A DNA stretch of 32,625 nucleotides from a bacterium (GCA_003249795.1 QKHZ01000160.1:1-32625); one strand, 5' to 3'. Shown: positions 17,757 to 27,618, counted from the first letter of the stretch. Program-made: numbers and translations. The notes: generated from the sequence alone by a model not told the origin.

Positions 17757-18617
17757 TTAAATTGAGCGGAAAATCTCTTCCTGTTCTGGTGATTTTCGGA
17801 ATTCGCCGGGGGACATTCCAATGCGCTGCTTGAATTGTCGGTAAAACTGGATACTGCTGGCGTATCCGCAGCGATAGGCAATTTCCTCGTTCGACAGCTT
17901 TCCCTCAACCAATAATTGGCAGACTCGCCGCAGCTTTGCCGACACAATATAGTCGTGAATTGTCACATTGAACTGCCGCATGAAAATACGCGAAAGATGG
18001 CTTCTGGTAACAGAAAGCGCATTTGCAATTTCAGACACATTAACCGGTTGGTCAAGGTGGTCGTCAATAAACGTGCACGCATTGCGGACAAGGCTATGGT
18101 GCTGAACGTTTTTCTTATCCTTTGATTCGCGCAGTTCGCCGATAAGCTGACAGACCAATTGGGTCGCCTCGAATGCATCGATATTGATCGTGCCGCCATC
18201 AGAATACTGTTTATACCACGCAAGCATTTTCCGGATCAGATGGGAATCGGGAGAAAGCGCAAATTTCACCCCGACGTTATCGATCAATGTATTGATGATT
18301 GATTCCATTTGTTCTGCATAAAACTCAAAATAGATTCCCTCCCATTCATCACATCCCTTTGGAGTACTGAAAATAAAGCGGGTACTGGGAAATTTTATAA
18401 ACATTGCCGTTCCGGAAGGTAAACGCCAATTTACGTTTTTTTCGATATCCGCGATATCACCATATCCAGAGAGTGTGTATTTAAACAGGTAATAGCTGTT
18501 TGGGGGACGGATCTTTGCCGAAGTATATCCGCTTACATCCAGAGAATATCCCAGATATAACGGAATCGGGGCGCCTTTGAACTGGTTTTGAACCGTAAAC
18601 TTCACGACATTGAACAT
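17757..18617 (-). CDS. AraC-family transcriptional regulator
   Basis: The 286-residue protein has an N-terminal cupin-like sensor region (about residues 10-160) and a C-terminal AraC DNA-binding domain (about 185-280) with two helix-turn-helix units. These are VNVSEIANALSVTRSHLSRIF and the signature stretch SNEEIAYRCGYASSIQFYRQFK, followed by GMSPGEFRK. The start is the ATG at 18617, preceded by TGGGGA; the frame can be extended 20 codons to a TTG, but with no better site. It is divergent from the prepilin/GH unit, so it most likely senses a sugar released from the locus substrate and controls that unit. The inducer is unknown. Confidence 0.93.
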   Translation of the reverse strand: MFNVVKFTVQNQFKGAPIPLYLGYSLDVSGYTSAKIRPPNSYYLFKYTLSGYGDIADIEKNVNWRLPSGTAMFIKFPSTRFIFSTPKGCDEWEGIYFEFYAEQMESIINTLIDNVGVKFALSPDSHLIRKMLAWYKQYSDGGTINIDAFEATQLVCQLIGELRESKDKKNVQHHSLVRNACTFIDDHLDQPVNVSEIANALSVTRSHLSRIFMRQFNVTIHDYIVSAKLRRVCQLLVEGKLSNEEIAYRCGYASSIQFYRQFKQRIGMSPGEFRKSPEQEEIFRSI

Positions 18618-18685
18618 TTTGTCCCCAAGATGGCGCGAAGCGCCAAGGAAAGCACAAATCGTTAGTAAAAGGCACAAATTGCAAG

Positions 18686-18713
18686 TTGCTTAAGATTTAT
18701 AACAGTTTATATA
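18686..18713 (+). promoter_or_regulatory. Candidate promoter of the prepilin-GH unit
   Basis: TTGCTT (18686-18691) and TATATA (18708-18713), 16 bp apart, lie in the AT-rich 165-bp gap between the AraC start and the divergent unit. AraC-family operators would be expected here, but I could not define repeated half-sites with confidence. Confidence 0.35.
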
Positions 18714-18782
18714 TAAGTCAGAATGTTATGATCGACAACGAAAAAAGACCGTAAAGAGTGATGGTTATAGGAACAATACGCG

Positions 18783-19685
18783 ATGAGACTGATAAAGCAT
18801 GATCCACTCACGGATCCAGATTTCCCGTCGCTGCAGGCTTTATCTCCGTCACAGAAGACAAATGAGAAGATGCCGATACATTGCCAGCCGCGTCGAAGCT
18901 CTTTTACATTAACGGAGTTACTGGTCGTCATCGCGATCATTGCCATCCTTGCTTCTTTTTTACTGCCCAGCCTGCGCAATGCGCTGGCGATTGCAGACAC
19001 ATCTGTTTGTGCAAATAATCAGCGGCAAACAGGAATGGGCCTGCTGATGTATTGCGACGACAACAATGGTTTTTTACCCAATCTCTGGCAGAACAATGAT
19101 CTGATTTTTACCGATGCAATTTCGATATATATTAATTCACCCGGAGTCATCAAACGCACCTGGGCGACATCAGGAACATACGCATATAACAGCCTCTATA
19201 CGCCATATCAGTATATCTATACATCAAAATCGGTTTTTATATGCCCAGAGGCCGCAAAAAATCTGGTGTATCCTTTTACCGGATCATCTGCAGGCTATTT
19301 TATATCGAATTACTCACCGACGTGTACAGACGGTTCAAGTACATCGGGGGCGTATCCGTACGCCTGGTGGCGCAGCAGCAGTCAAACATATGCAAATCCT
19401 GCCGGTCGCAAGCTAAACCAGATCCTGGGAAAAATCATTGTCGGTGAACAGCGCTATTATCATGCGGCGTCAATCGGCGGAAATACCGTTTGCAGAACAA
19501 CACAGGCGATTAAAGACTGGTGTGGTGCAGACTCAATCTATCTGGCTGAAAATCAGTATGCCGCCGGAAATGTGCATAATCGGGGCACAACCGGAAATTG
19601 GCTGTTTAAAGACGGGCACGTCAGCTGCTATATTTTTAATTCAAAAATCATTAACTCATCAAGCAAATATTTTATGGGATTATAA
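18783..19685 (+). CDS. Prepilin-like secreted protein with N-terminal methylation motif
   Basis: The core is a type IV pilin-like N-terminus, SSFTLTELLVVIAIIAILASF, a processed hydrophobic helix with Glu at position +5. The residue before the predicted cleavage site is Ser rather than the usual Gly. The rest is an exported globular part with Tyr/Ser/Asn-rich sequence and a C-terminal HNRGTTGNWLFKDGHVS, reminiscent of the H-X9-DG motif of DUF1559-like prepilins but with 11 residues between His and Asp-Gly. Such proteins are very numerous in Lentisphaeria and Planctomycetes beside glycan-degrading genes; their function is not established. The start is ambiguous: ATG 18783 (300 aa, AGGA 10 nt upstream) or ATG 18870 (271 aa, giving a shorter basic leader). 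It is first in the unit with the two hydrolases. Confidence 0.85.
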   Translation: MRLIKHDPLTDPDFPSLQALSPSQKTNEKMPIHCQPRRSSFTLTELLVVIAIIAILASFLLPSLRNALAIADTSVCANNQRQTGMGLLMYCDDNNGFLPNLWQNNDLIFTDAISIYINSPGVIKRTWATSGTYAYNSLYTPYQYIYTSKSVFICPEAAKNLVYPFTGSSAGYFISNYSPTCTDGSSTSGAYPYAWWRSSSQTYANPAGRKLNQILGKIIVGEQRYYHAASIGGNTVCRTTQAIKDWCGADSIYLAENQYAAGNVHNRGTTGNWLFKDGHVSCYIFNSKIINSSSKYFMGL

Positions 19686-19740
19686 TCCCTCCTCTTAAAA
19701 ATAGTAATTTCGTAGTAACTCTCACGCCTTAATTAAAGAG

Positions 19741-21891
19741 ATGAATATGCAAAACCTTGTGACCGAAGTGAAATTATATCAAAATGTCCCAATAATTTTT
19801 GTAAATGGCGAACCGGTATCGGGACTCATGCACTGGAACCGGAATATGGAGCCTGAAGACGTAAGGAATTTTGCAGAAGCGGGCGTCCATTTTTTTTCGT
19901 TTCTTGGAAATATTGATTTGAAGGATGGCGCCACAGACCGCGTCGATGATGGCCGCCCCTTTTGTCATACGATGACACCGGATTATATCGATTCAGTGAT
20001 GACAAAAATTCTGGGCGCAGACCCGGAAGCGCTGATTATTCCGCGTTTTCGGCTGCAGGCATCTGAAATATGGAAAGCAAACCATCCGAATTCGCTGACA
20101 CAATCGTATCACTTTGAACTAAATGAATATGATGATGTAAAAATGACGTCACTCGGAATTGATGAATGGATCGACGATGCGCTTAACGGCCTGGCCCGGT
20201 CAATCGAACATTGCGAAAATCGGTGGGGAGATCATATCGCCGGGTACCATTCCGGCTTTGGTGACTGTGCAGAACACGTTTATGCTTGGGGATCGCGGAT
20301 TGCGGATTACCACCCTGAAATGCTGAAAAAATTTAAACACTGGCTAAAATACAAATATAAAACAGAGGAAATGCTTTGCGATGCATGGCAAATCGCCGAA
20401 ATAACATTTGACCAAATTGAATTTCCAAACCCGGAAAATTATGCGAAAATATCTCCCGGGCTTTCATGTTTGCTGAATCCTCAACATGAGCAACAGCTTA
20501 TTGATATGATGGAATTTAATTCTGACTATATGGCCGGGCTTGTTGTCAAACAAGCCTGCAAAGCAAAAGAAACATTAAGTAAGCTCAAAAAGAAAAAAAT
20601 ATTCGGCGTCTTTTATGGGTATATGAATTTACCCGCGAATGAGATCGCGCATTGCGCACATGGTCATGACGCGCATGAGAAAGTGCTTACATGCCCTGAG
20701 CTTGATTTCATCTCTGCACCCGTTGGCTATTCAGCCCGACAACCCGGCGGCGTAAGCACGGGCCAACTCGCCCCGGCAAGCGTCCAGTTGGCCGGGAAAT
20801 TATATTTTGCAGAAGACGACTCCGGAACAAATTTAACCGCAAATAAACACAACACGATGCCGGGAACAGCAGAACAGGCGAGTCAGATTCTCACCAGAGG
20901 ATTTCTGGATGTCTGGAGAAGCGGGGGAACGCAATGGTTCATGGATCTGCATGGAGAAGGAGAGTATCGAGACGCCGAACTCATGTCAACGATCGGCAAA
21001 TTGACGGACTTTGCACAGAAACACATTCATGACCGAGAAAGTTGTGCAGAAATTGTCGTGTTCTTTTCAGACAAAAGTTTAAATTATTCAAAAACGTTAA
21101 ATGTATTTTCTGGAAATTTACTTGAACAACAGTTAAATGAAATTTGTTCAATTGGCGCCAGTTTCGATGTTTTCCGCATTGAAGATTTACCAGAACTGGT
21201 TCGGCAAAATCGCCTGAAAAAATACAAGCTGGCAATCATGCTTAATCTTCATTCGGTTTCAGATCCACTGCGTGAAGATATTGAAAATTATCTAAAAAAA
21301 GACAAACGTACACTCCTGTGGTTTCATGCTCCGGGAATTATTTATCATGGCAAGTTTTCGGTAGAGCAATCGAATGCCTTGACCGGAATAAACTGTGTCA
21401 TGCAAGAAAAAGGCAGATTGTCACTGATAACAGAAGTGCTGATTGAAGGCAAACGGTTTAGCTATGGAACGCAGCGCAATATTTATCCAAGACTGATTGC
21501 CGCAGACCCTTGCGCCGAAACATTGGGATATCTTGTTGAAGGCACGACCATTCCGTTCCGGCAGGATTCCGATGGCGGAATGTTTGTAAAAAAAGCATTT
21601 CCGGATTATTGCGCAATGTGGAGCGGATCTCCCAATATGCCGTCAGGATTACTAACAATTATTGCGAAAGACGCCGGCGTACATATTTACTGCAAGTGTG
21701 GCAGTCAAATGTTCAATACAAATAACTGGGTGGGAGTTCATGCAAAGTGGACAGGCGAACTGATATTAAAATTCCCTCAAAAACTAACATTTACAGATGC
21801 GTCAACAGGCGAAATTGTTGTCAATAATGAAGATTATTTCCGCCGTACAGTCGTGCGTGGACAAAACATTCTTTTGGAGATGGTCCAATAA
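19741..21891 (+). CDS. GH42-like (clan GH-A) glycoside hydrolase, cytosolic
   Basis: The 716-residue protein has an N-terminal TIM-barrel-like region (about 1-420), then a flavodoxin-like domain (about 433-535) resembling the beta-galactosidase trimerisation domain. That domain runs from AEIVVFFSDKS to LLWFHAPGIIYHG. A small beta C-terminus follows. Candidate catalytic glutamates are Glu178 in GDCAEHVYAWG (acid/base position) and Glu358 in LYFAEDDSGTN (nucleophile position). These are assigned by location only. No signal peptide is present, so it should act in the cytosol on an imported fragment. It starts 55 bp after the prepilin-like gene and ends 42 bp before the GH2-like gene. Related enzymes act on beta-galactosides, but the substrate here is not known and a newer GH-A family is possible. 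Confidence 0.75.
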   Translation: MNMQNLVTEVKLYQNVPIIFVNGEPVSGLMHWNRNMEPEDVRNFAEAGVHFFSFLGNIDLKDGATDRVDDGRPFCHTMTPDYIDSVMTKILGADPEALIIPRFRLQASEIWKANHPNSLTQSYHFELNEYDDVKMTSLGIDEWIDDALNGLARSIEHCENRWGDHIAGYHSGFGDCAEHVYAWGSRIADYHPEMLKKFKHWLKYKYKTEEMLCDAWQIAEITFDQIEFPNPENYAKISPGLSCLLNPQHEQQLIDMMEFNSDYMAGLVVKQACKAKETLSKLKKKKIFGVFYGYMNLPANEIAHCAHGHDAHEKVLTCPELDFISAPVGYSARQPGGVSTGQLAPASVQLAGKLYFAEDDSGTNLTANKHNTMPGTAEQASQILTRGFLDVWRSGGTQWFMDLHGEGEYRDAELMSTIGKLTDFAQKHIHDRESCAEIVVFFSDKSLNYSKTLNVFSGNLLEQQLNEICSIGASFDVFRIEDLPELVRQNRLKKYKLAIMLNLHSVSDPLREDIENYLKKDKRTLLWFHAPGIIYHGKFSVEQSNALTGINCVMQEKGRLSLITEVLIEGKRFSYGTQRNIYPRLIAADPCAETLGYLVEGTTIPFRQDSDGGMFVKKAFPDYCAMWSGSPNMPSGLLTIIAKDAGVHIYCKCGSQMFNTNNWVGVHAKWTGELILKFPQKLTFTDASTGEIVVNNEDYFRRTVVRGQNILLEMVQ

Positions 21892-21933
21892 ACGTGTAGA
21901 CGAGATATAATTACTTTCAGTGGAGGAAATCTC

Positions 21934-24900
21934 TTGATCCAGAGTAATCGCATCCAGATGCTGTTTATAATATTTTCGGCTTTATTCACCACAGTAACCG
22001 GCTTTGGTGAAGACCGGAGCAATACACACAACAAGGATAAGCCCTCTTCTGCCGGAAAACAAATCGCATCATTTGATTTTGAGTCATCCGCTGATAACTC
22101 CTACTCATTAAATTCAAATGCACAAATCACGACAGATCCGGCTATGGTTATTGCCGGAAACCATAGCCTGCGATGGAATGGCTGGGAAGCCCCGAAAGAA
22201 TGGAATGAATTCCTACACAGCAATAACGCAAAATTTCCACTCAAAGCAAACTCCTCATATACCGTCAGTTTTAAGTACAAAATCATTAATAAGCGAACGG
22301 TAAAGAGCCAACTATACTTTCTGGTTCGTTCTGCTTCAGGTGGGCATGACGCTGATACAGGATGGACTGAAATTAATGACGAGGTTGGAATATCCGGCGA
22401 AAAATCCATCACATTTACTTTGGGTAATTTTGCGGACTATTCTCTAATTATCGGCGGCCACTATCAATGTGAAGTTGTAATTGATAATTTAATGCTTTTC
22501 GAAATCAATCAAGAAAACACTGCAATAAATACAAGCACGCCAATTATTATTCCAAAATCCGAACAATATCTTATCGAACGTGCGCAAAGTATTGCCATCG
22601 ATGGCGATGGGACAGATTTTGGTTCCATTGACAATCTTCATGAATGGCACGCTCCGAAATATCTTTATCTTAACACAAGCCAAAGAATTTTTTCAAAAAA
22701 CGAATGGAAGGGTGATGAAGATTTGTCTGGAAGAGTTACGCTTCAAAAAGATGACTCATACCTCTATATTTTTGCCGAAATCATTGATGATGCGCCCATG
22801 AATCAAACTAACAAATCACAGTGGGAAAACGATTACATTGAACTCTTCTTATCAACCTGTCCACATCAAGGCGATACGAATCAATACGTATCCGGTGATT
22901 ATCAACTTCAATTACTTCCAGGCAACGATAACACCAAGCCATCCGTATTTCTGCTTAAAACAACAGATAACAACAAAAAACTTCAAACACAAGTTTTAGA
23001 TTTTGAAATCATATCAAAAAAAAAGGCAGTAAACATTGATGATAAAAGTAGCATTGGGTATGTCGTTGAAGCAAAAATCAGTCTGAAAAACTTTCCTGAG
23101 CTTGCACCCGAAAGCCCCTATATTATTTTCAATATCGCCGTGGGAGACCGGGATGATGCGATCTTTAAAAAATGTTTTGTTGGAGGGACAGACCAGTCAC
23201 ACATCAGCACGGAAGGTTTTTTGTATGGTTTCATTTATAAAAAAATACCTGTCTATTTGGATCACCATTTTGACATAGGAAATGGGGCAGAAAACTGTTT
23301 GATTCCAGACAACATCCTTCCGGAACGAATGACAGGCCAAAAAGTCCGTATATGGGATATGAAACTTGCGGCCAAGAAGAAATATGAAGCCCGAGAAAGC
23401 ATCTGTCTTGACGGCATTTGGGCTGAACAAACGTTTTCAGAAAAACCCGGATGTCTTGATGACAACGCCTGGAAATATATTTTGGTGCCGATTAGCAGCA
23501 AGGGATTTCGAGAGGATTGGCTTCATCCATATTTTGAAAATAAGGATGGAATGCTATCTTGCATTTCCGGCATTCAAAGCTATAAACTTTTTCCGAAACA
23601 ATATTATCGCGCTTTATTTCGCACATTTTCTCTTCCGTTATCATGGAAAGGGCAGAGTGTTTTTCTGCAGGCAGACAATCGAGGCATTGTTGTCAGCCTG
23701 AGTGTCTATATCAATAAAACTTTGGTTTCAGGCAAATCTGACGATGGATGCTCATGTGTCGATATCAGTAAATATATTCAGTGGGGGAAACCAAACACAA
23801 TTACGATTCTGGCCAATTCAACAGCGTTACGAAAAAGCAGCAACGAATATCCATTATCATTAGGCGATATTTGGCTTCATAAAGGTTCAAAACAAAACTT
23901 TATTTCTTCTGCATTTATTAATTCAGATGTTCCAAACAATTCGATTGAATTTAATCTATCATTGGAAAATGAACTCCATCCGGACTTGAAGATTGATATT
24001 CTTGTATACGACAACCAGTCCGGAGAGATTGCTGCAGAGTGGTTGCAAAATAACGTGGACTCATTCACCATTGATAAAAATTCCGTAAAACTTAAAACCA
24101 TCTGGAACGGATATAAACCGTGGTCGCCGGAACATCCGAATCTCTATACAGCGCATATAAAACTGACAGCCGCAACTGGAGAAATCCTTGATGATGTAAA
24201 ACAACGTTTCGGAATGCACACGACCAGGATTAATGGCAAATATATTTTGCTGAACAACCATCCGGTTCACCTTCGAGGAGTACACATTAATTCTCGAACG
24301 CAAACATATAGCTATTACAAGCACATGAAAGAAATTGGGCTCAATACCTATTTTATTTTTGGCACAAATATTCCTGAATATATTCTCAACTGGTTTGATG
24401 AGCTTGGCATTTTTATTATTCCTCATGCCGGCGGAGCACATGTTGGGCACGCATTTGGCCAAGTGGACACGTCAATCGAACGGAGACGATGGATTGAAAA
24501 GGTTCGGAATCACCCATGCATCCTGATGTATCTTGGCAACATAACCCCTTCCGGCAAGGAATCAGGATGGATCCATTGGAATTTCAGCAAAACGGGGACA
24601 TCTTATTTCCCACAGGAAAATAAAGCGAATCTATTAATGCGCGGTGAAAATTTGAGTACGATTGATTTTTTGCAAAGCGCAGATCCGACTCGCCCTGTTT
24701 TTCATTATTGTGCTGGGAATCAAGAACCTGTCTGGTCAATTATGAATCATGCTGACTTTGGAATGCCTATACAAGAATGTGCCGCAGGTGCTGAATCTTG
24801 GGCGAAGACTGAAAATCCAAAGCCGTTTATCATGGCTGAGAGTTGGCCAATGCCAACAGGTGTGAATATTGATTTAGAACGAGGGGAATCTGCCCACATC

Positions 24901-27618
24901 TATTCGCCATTACGATATAAAGATCGCAAGAATGCAGACAATTGCCTCGTTATCGAAGAGTTATCACAGTACATTGGCGAAAAGGCATATGTTTATTCTG
25001 AGCCAGTGCGTACCTTTTCCTTGCCGAATGTTCATATCAGCATTATGAGTAAAATGTGGGACCGAAAAAATGAAGACATCTGGACACCGTCAAAAAAGTG
25101 GATGTATTGCCACAAAAATCCCGCTGAAATTGCATTAACAAGTATTGCGCTTCGAGAACACGCGCGTTCTGACCGAGGATATGGTTTGAGCGGAAGGAAT
25201 TATTTTACAGATGTATTCCCGTTCTCGTGTTACACCCAAGCAGACTCGCTTGCGGTAACACAAATGAATAATACGGATTCATTTTATACGCCGTTATCAG
25301 AGACTGATAATATTCAAAAACGGAAAATTTGGCGACAATATCGAACCAGCAATTTGTTCGGCATGGCTTCAGATACGGCAGCGCTTAATGATATCAACAA
25401 AATCATTCCAGAGAAAAACGAATACGACAACTATTTCAACGATGCCTTTAATCCATTTTTAATCTACATTGGCGGTGGCCCAAAACCAGAGCAGTTCAGA
25501 TATAAAGACCACAACTATTTCTCGCATGAAAAAATAATCAAGCATATTGTTCTTATTAATGATAGTGAAACTCAAATTGACTGTAAGGTAAATTGGGGGA
25601 TACGGCAAACAGGGAAAGTTCTTTTTGAAAAGCAGTTTGAAATTTGCATTCCTTCCTGTGTCCCGTTAAAAAAAGCAATTGAATTCGAACCCCCTGCTTC
25701 TATGATTCGGCAAGAATATGAGATTTTCATCTCGACAAATGTAAACAATAAGTTGCATGAAGATACCTTTACTATAACAGTTTTTCCTCCAACCAAAATT
25801 ACGGGAAATCTTACGATCTATTTATATGATTCACACGGAGACACACAAGATATATGTCAACGGATAGGGATTAATGCAACTCCATTTCAGTCATTCGATG
25901 CGACAGAAAAGAATAGCGTACTTGTAATTGGTAGAAATTCATTGAATTCACTTCTTGAATGCCATTCGACTGCGGCCCTTCAACAAAAGATTAAAGATGG
26001 ACTTCGCGTCCTTGTCATGGAACAAGCAGCTGGTTCATTATGGTACCCGTTGCAGAAAGAAATACGCGTTCGTCATCAATTTATCAAAGATCGTTATCAT
26101 CCGATTTTGATCGGCCTAAGCGACAAGGACTTCTCTCACTGGCGCGGGCAAGCGACATTGACAGAATCCCATCCGCAATGGGATCTGGCAACAGAATACA
26201 GCGATTTTACTTTACCGCAAATGTTCGGCCATTGGGGTGCAGAGGGCATAGTCAGTACGCTTCCGATGATTCGGCCTCAACATGGGAATGCACGGACACT
26301 TCTCAGCGGCGGTTTTGATCAGGAGTGGTCTGCACTGATGGAGTATGATTATCAAAAAGGAACAGTGATTGTTTCTCAACTCGACATGTGCGGAAGAAGC
26401 GCGGATGATCCTGTCGTTCATACTCTTTTCGCAAACATGATTCACTATTTGATAGATAAAAAAGAAAACCATTACCTGCCACTCGCGTATATCCCTGAAC
26501 AAAATCTCAACCAATTGCTTGATCGCTTTAAACCTGCGACAACCGAGAATCTTTCTGACACACAAGTTCTCGTGGTATCAGCCTCGCAGGAAAACCTCTC
26601 ACAAAAGCATGAATGGCTAGATGTTCAAGTAAGAAATCAGGGAAAAACAATGCTGGTTCTGCTTGCGGAGCCCTCTGATGACCTTGGTTGGTTAAGCCAG
26701 GATATTCAAATTATGAGAGAGGGAGAACACAATAACTGTTATTACAAACACATAATAACGGATGAAGAAAAAAATATGGCGTTTCTTGATGGGATAAATT
26801 CTGATGATTTATATTTCAAGTTCCGACGAGAAGAAATCCCCCTGATTACCAAAGTCCCGAAAAATGGGGAAATCTTTTTCAGTGGACTCGGTGCTTTTTT
26901 GAGGATGGGAAAAGGAAACGTAATTATTCTACAACTCAACCCTGAACGACACAAAGAAGAGCGTAGCTATAAAAAAGTAATACGGGTATTTTCAAGGCTA
27001 TTTACGAATTTAAATATCGGGCTTAATTACGAATTGAATTTCGGAAATAATGATTTAGAAATGTCATCAAGAATGTGGAAATTCTGTATTGACCCGCAGA
27101 ATCGGGGCGATAAAGAACGCTGGTTCTCCGCGGAGTACGATGATAGCGCTTGGCGCGATATTCATGTTGGAAAAAGCTGGGAGTCCCAAGGAGTTACCGA
27201 TACGAATCCGTTGGAAAATGCTTCCTTCGGAACATCATATAACGGAGTGGGCTGGTATCGCATTCAATTTGACGTACCCTCATATATTAAAGGAAAACAG
27301 CTTTATCTTGAAATCGCCGCGGTCGCGGGCGAAGATACGATTTATGTGAATGGGAACGTCATCGGTAAAACAGACAAAACATCCAGCGGTGACAGCCGCA
27401 ATCTAACCAAAATGTTCAGGAACTACCCAATCCCGACTGCGCTGCTGCATCCGAATGGCAATACCCTTGCAATCAAAGTCTACAACAACACGGGAATGGG
27501 TGGATTATCAAAACTTCCGGTGCGAATAATGACACATGATTGCCCCAATGAGACGGCTCTTTATCCAATTGAGAAAAGCAAAAAAACAGGCGACCCATAT
27601 CGTTTTATTATGTGGTGA
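21934..27618 (+). CDS. Secreted giant multidomain GH2-like protein
   Basis: This 1894-residue protein starts at a TTG at 21934, with GGAGG 7 nt upstream; the ATG eight codons later is the alternative. A signal peptide covers about residues 1-25. Then come a jelly-roll carbohydrate-binding-like region (44-190), a CBM9-like domain (219-430) and a GH2 sugar-binding sandwich (487-648). They are followed by a GH2 Ig-like domain (655-756) and a GH2 TIM barrel (from 756, with RGVHINSRTQTY and NWFDELGIFIIPHAGG). Two Rossmann/GATase-like segments (about 1290-1509 and 1509-1710) and a C-terminal galactose-binding-like sandwich (1714-1870) complete it. The nucleophile position is Glu969 in KPFIMAESW. 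At the usual Asn-Glu acid/base site the sequence is LGNITPSGKE (Asn869-Ile870). It may be inactive, use another acid, or bind glycan only. Confidence 0.8.
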   Translation: MIQSNRIQMLFIIFSALFTTVTGFGEDRSNTHNKDKPSSAGKQIASFDFESSADNSYSLNSNAQITTDPAMVIAGNHSLRWNGWEAPKEWNEFLHSNNAKFPLKANSSYTVSFKYKIINKRTVKSQLYFLVRSASGGHDADTGWTEINDEVGISGEKSITFTLGNFADYSLIIGGHYQCEVVIDNLMLFEINQENTAINTSTPIIIPKSEQYLIERAQSIAIDGDGTDFGSIDNLHEWHAPKYLYLNTSQRIFSKNEWKGDEDLSGRVTLQKDDSYLYIFAEIIDDAPMNQTNKSQWENDYIELFLSTCPHQGDTNQYVSGDYQLQLLPGNDNTKPSVFLLKTTDNNKKLQTQVLDFEIISKKKAVNIDDKSSIGYVVEAKISLKNFPELAPESPYIIFNIAVGDRDDAIFKKCFVGGTDQSHISTEGFLYGFIYKKIPVYLDHHFDIGNGAENCLIPDNILPERMTGQKVRIWDMKLAAKKKYEARESICLDGIWAEQTFSEKPGCLDDNAWKYILVPISSKGFREDWLHPYFENKDGMLSCISGIQSYKLFPKQYYRALFRTFSLPLSWKGQSVFLQADNRGIVVSLSVYINKTLVSGKSDDGCSCVDISKYIQWGKPNTITILANSTALRKSSNEYPLSLGDIWLHKGSKQNFISSAFINSDVPNNSIEFNLSLENELHPDLKIDILVYDNQSGEIAAEWLQNNVDSFTIDKNSVKLKTIWNGYKPWSPEHPNLYTAHIKLTAATGEILDDVKQRFGMHTTRINGKYILLNNHPVHLRGVHINSRTQTYSYYKHMKEIGLNTYFIFGTNIPEYILNWFDELGIFIIPHAGGAHVGHAFGQVDTSIERRRWIEKVRNHPCILMYLGNITPSGKESGWIHWNFSKTGTSYFPQENKANLLMRGENLSTIDFLQSADPTRPVFHYCAGNQEPVWSIMNHADFGMPIQECAAGAESWAKTENPKPFIMAESWPMPTGVNIDLERGESAHIYSPLRYKDRKNADNCLVIEELSQYIGEKAYVYSEPVRTFSLPNVHISIMSKMWDRKNEDIWTPSKKWMYCHKNPAEIALTSIALREHARSDRGYGLSGRNYFTDVFPFSCYTQADSLAVTQMNNTDSFYTPLSETDNIQKRKIWRQYRTSNLFGMASDTAALNDINKIIPEKNEYDNYFNDAFNPFLIYIGGGPKPEQFRYKDHNYFSHEKIIKHIVLINDSETQIDCKVNWGIRQTGKVLFEKQFEICIPSCVPLKKAIEFEPPASMIRQEYEIFISTNVNNKLHEDTFTITVFPPTKITGNLTIYLYDSHGDTQDICQRIGINATPFQSFDATEKNSVLVIGRNSLNSLLECHSTAALQQKIKDGLRVLVMEQAAGSLWYPLQKEIRVRHQFIKDRYHPILIGLSDKDFSHWRGQATLTESHPQWDLATEYSDFTLPQMFGHWGAEGIVSTLPMIRPQHGNARTLLSGGFDQEWSALMEYDYQKGTVIVSQLDMCGRSADDPVVHTLFANMIHYLIDKKENHYLPLAYIPEQNLNQLLDRFKPATTENLSDTQVLVVSASQENLSQKHEWLDVQVRNQGKTMLVLLAEPSDDLGWLSQDIQIMREGEHNNCYYKHIITDEEKNMAFLDGINSDDLYFKFRREEIPLITKVPKNGEIFFSGLGAFLRMGKGNVIILQLNPERHKEERSYKKVIRVFSRLFTNLNIGLNYELNFGNNDLEMSSRMWKFCIDPQNRGDKERWFSAEYDDSAWRDIHVGKSWESQGVTDTNPLENASFGTSYNGVGWYRIQFDVPSYIKGKQLYLEIAAVAGEDTIYVNGNVIGKTDKTSSGDSRNLTKMFRNYPIPTALLHPNGNTLAIKVYNNTGMGGLSKLPVRIMTHDCPNETALYPIEKSKKTGDPYRFIMW

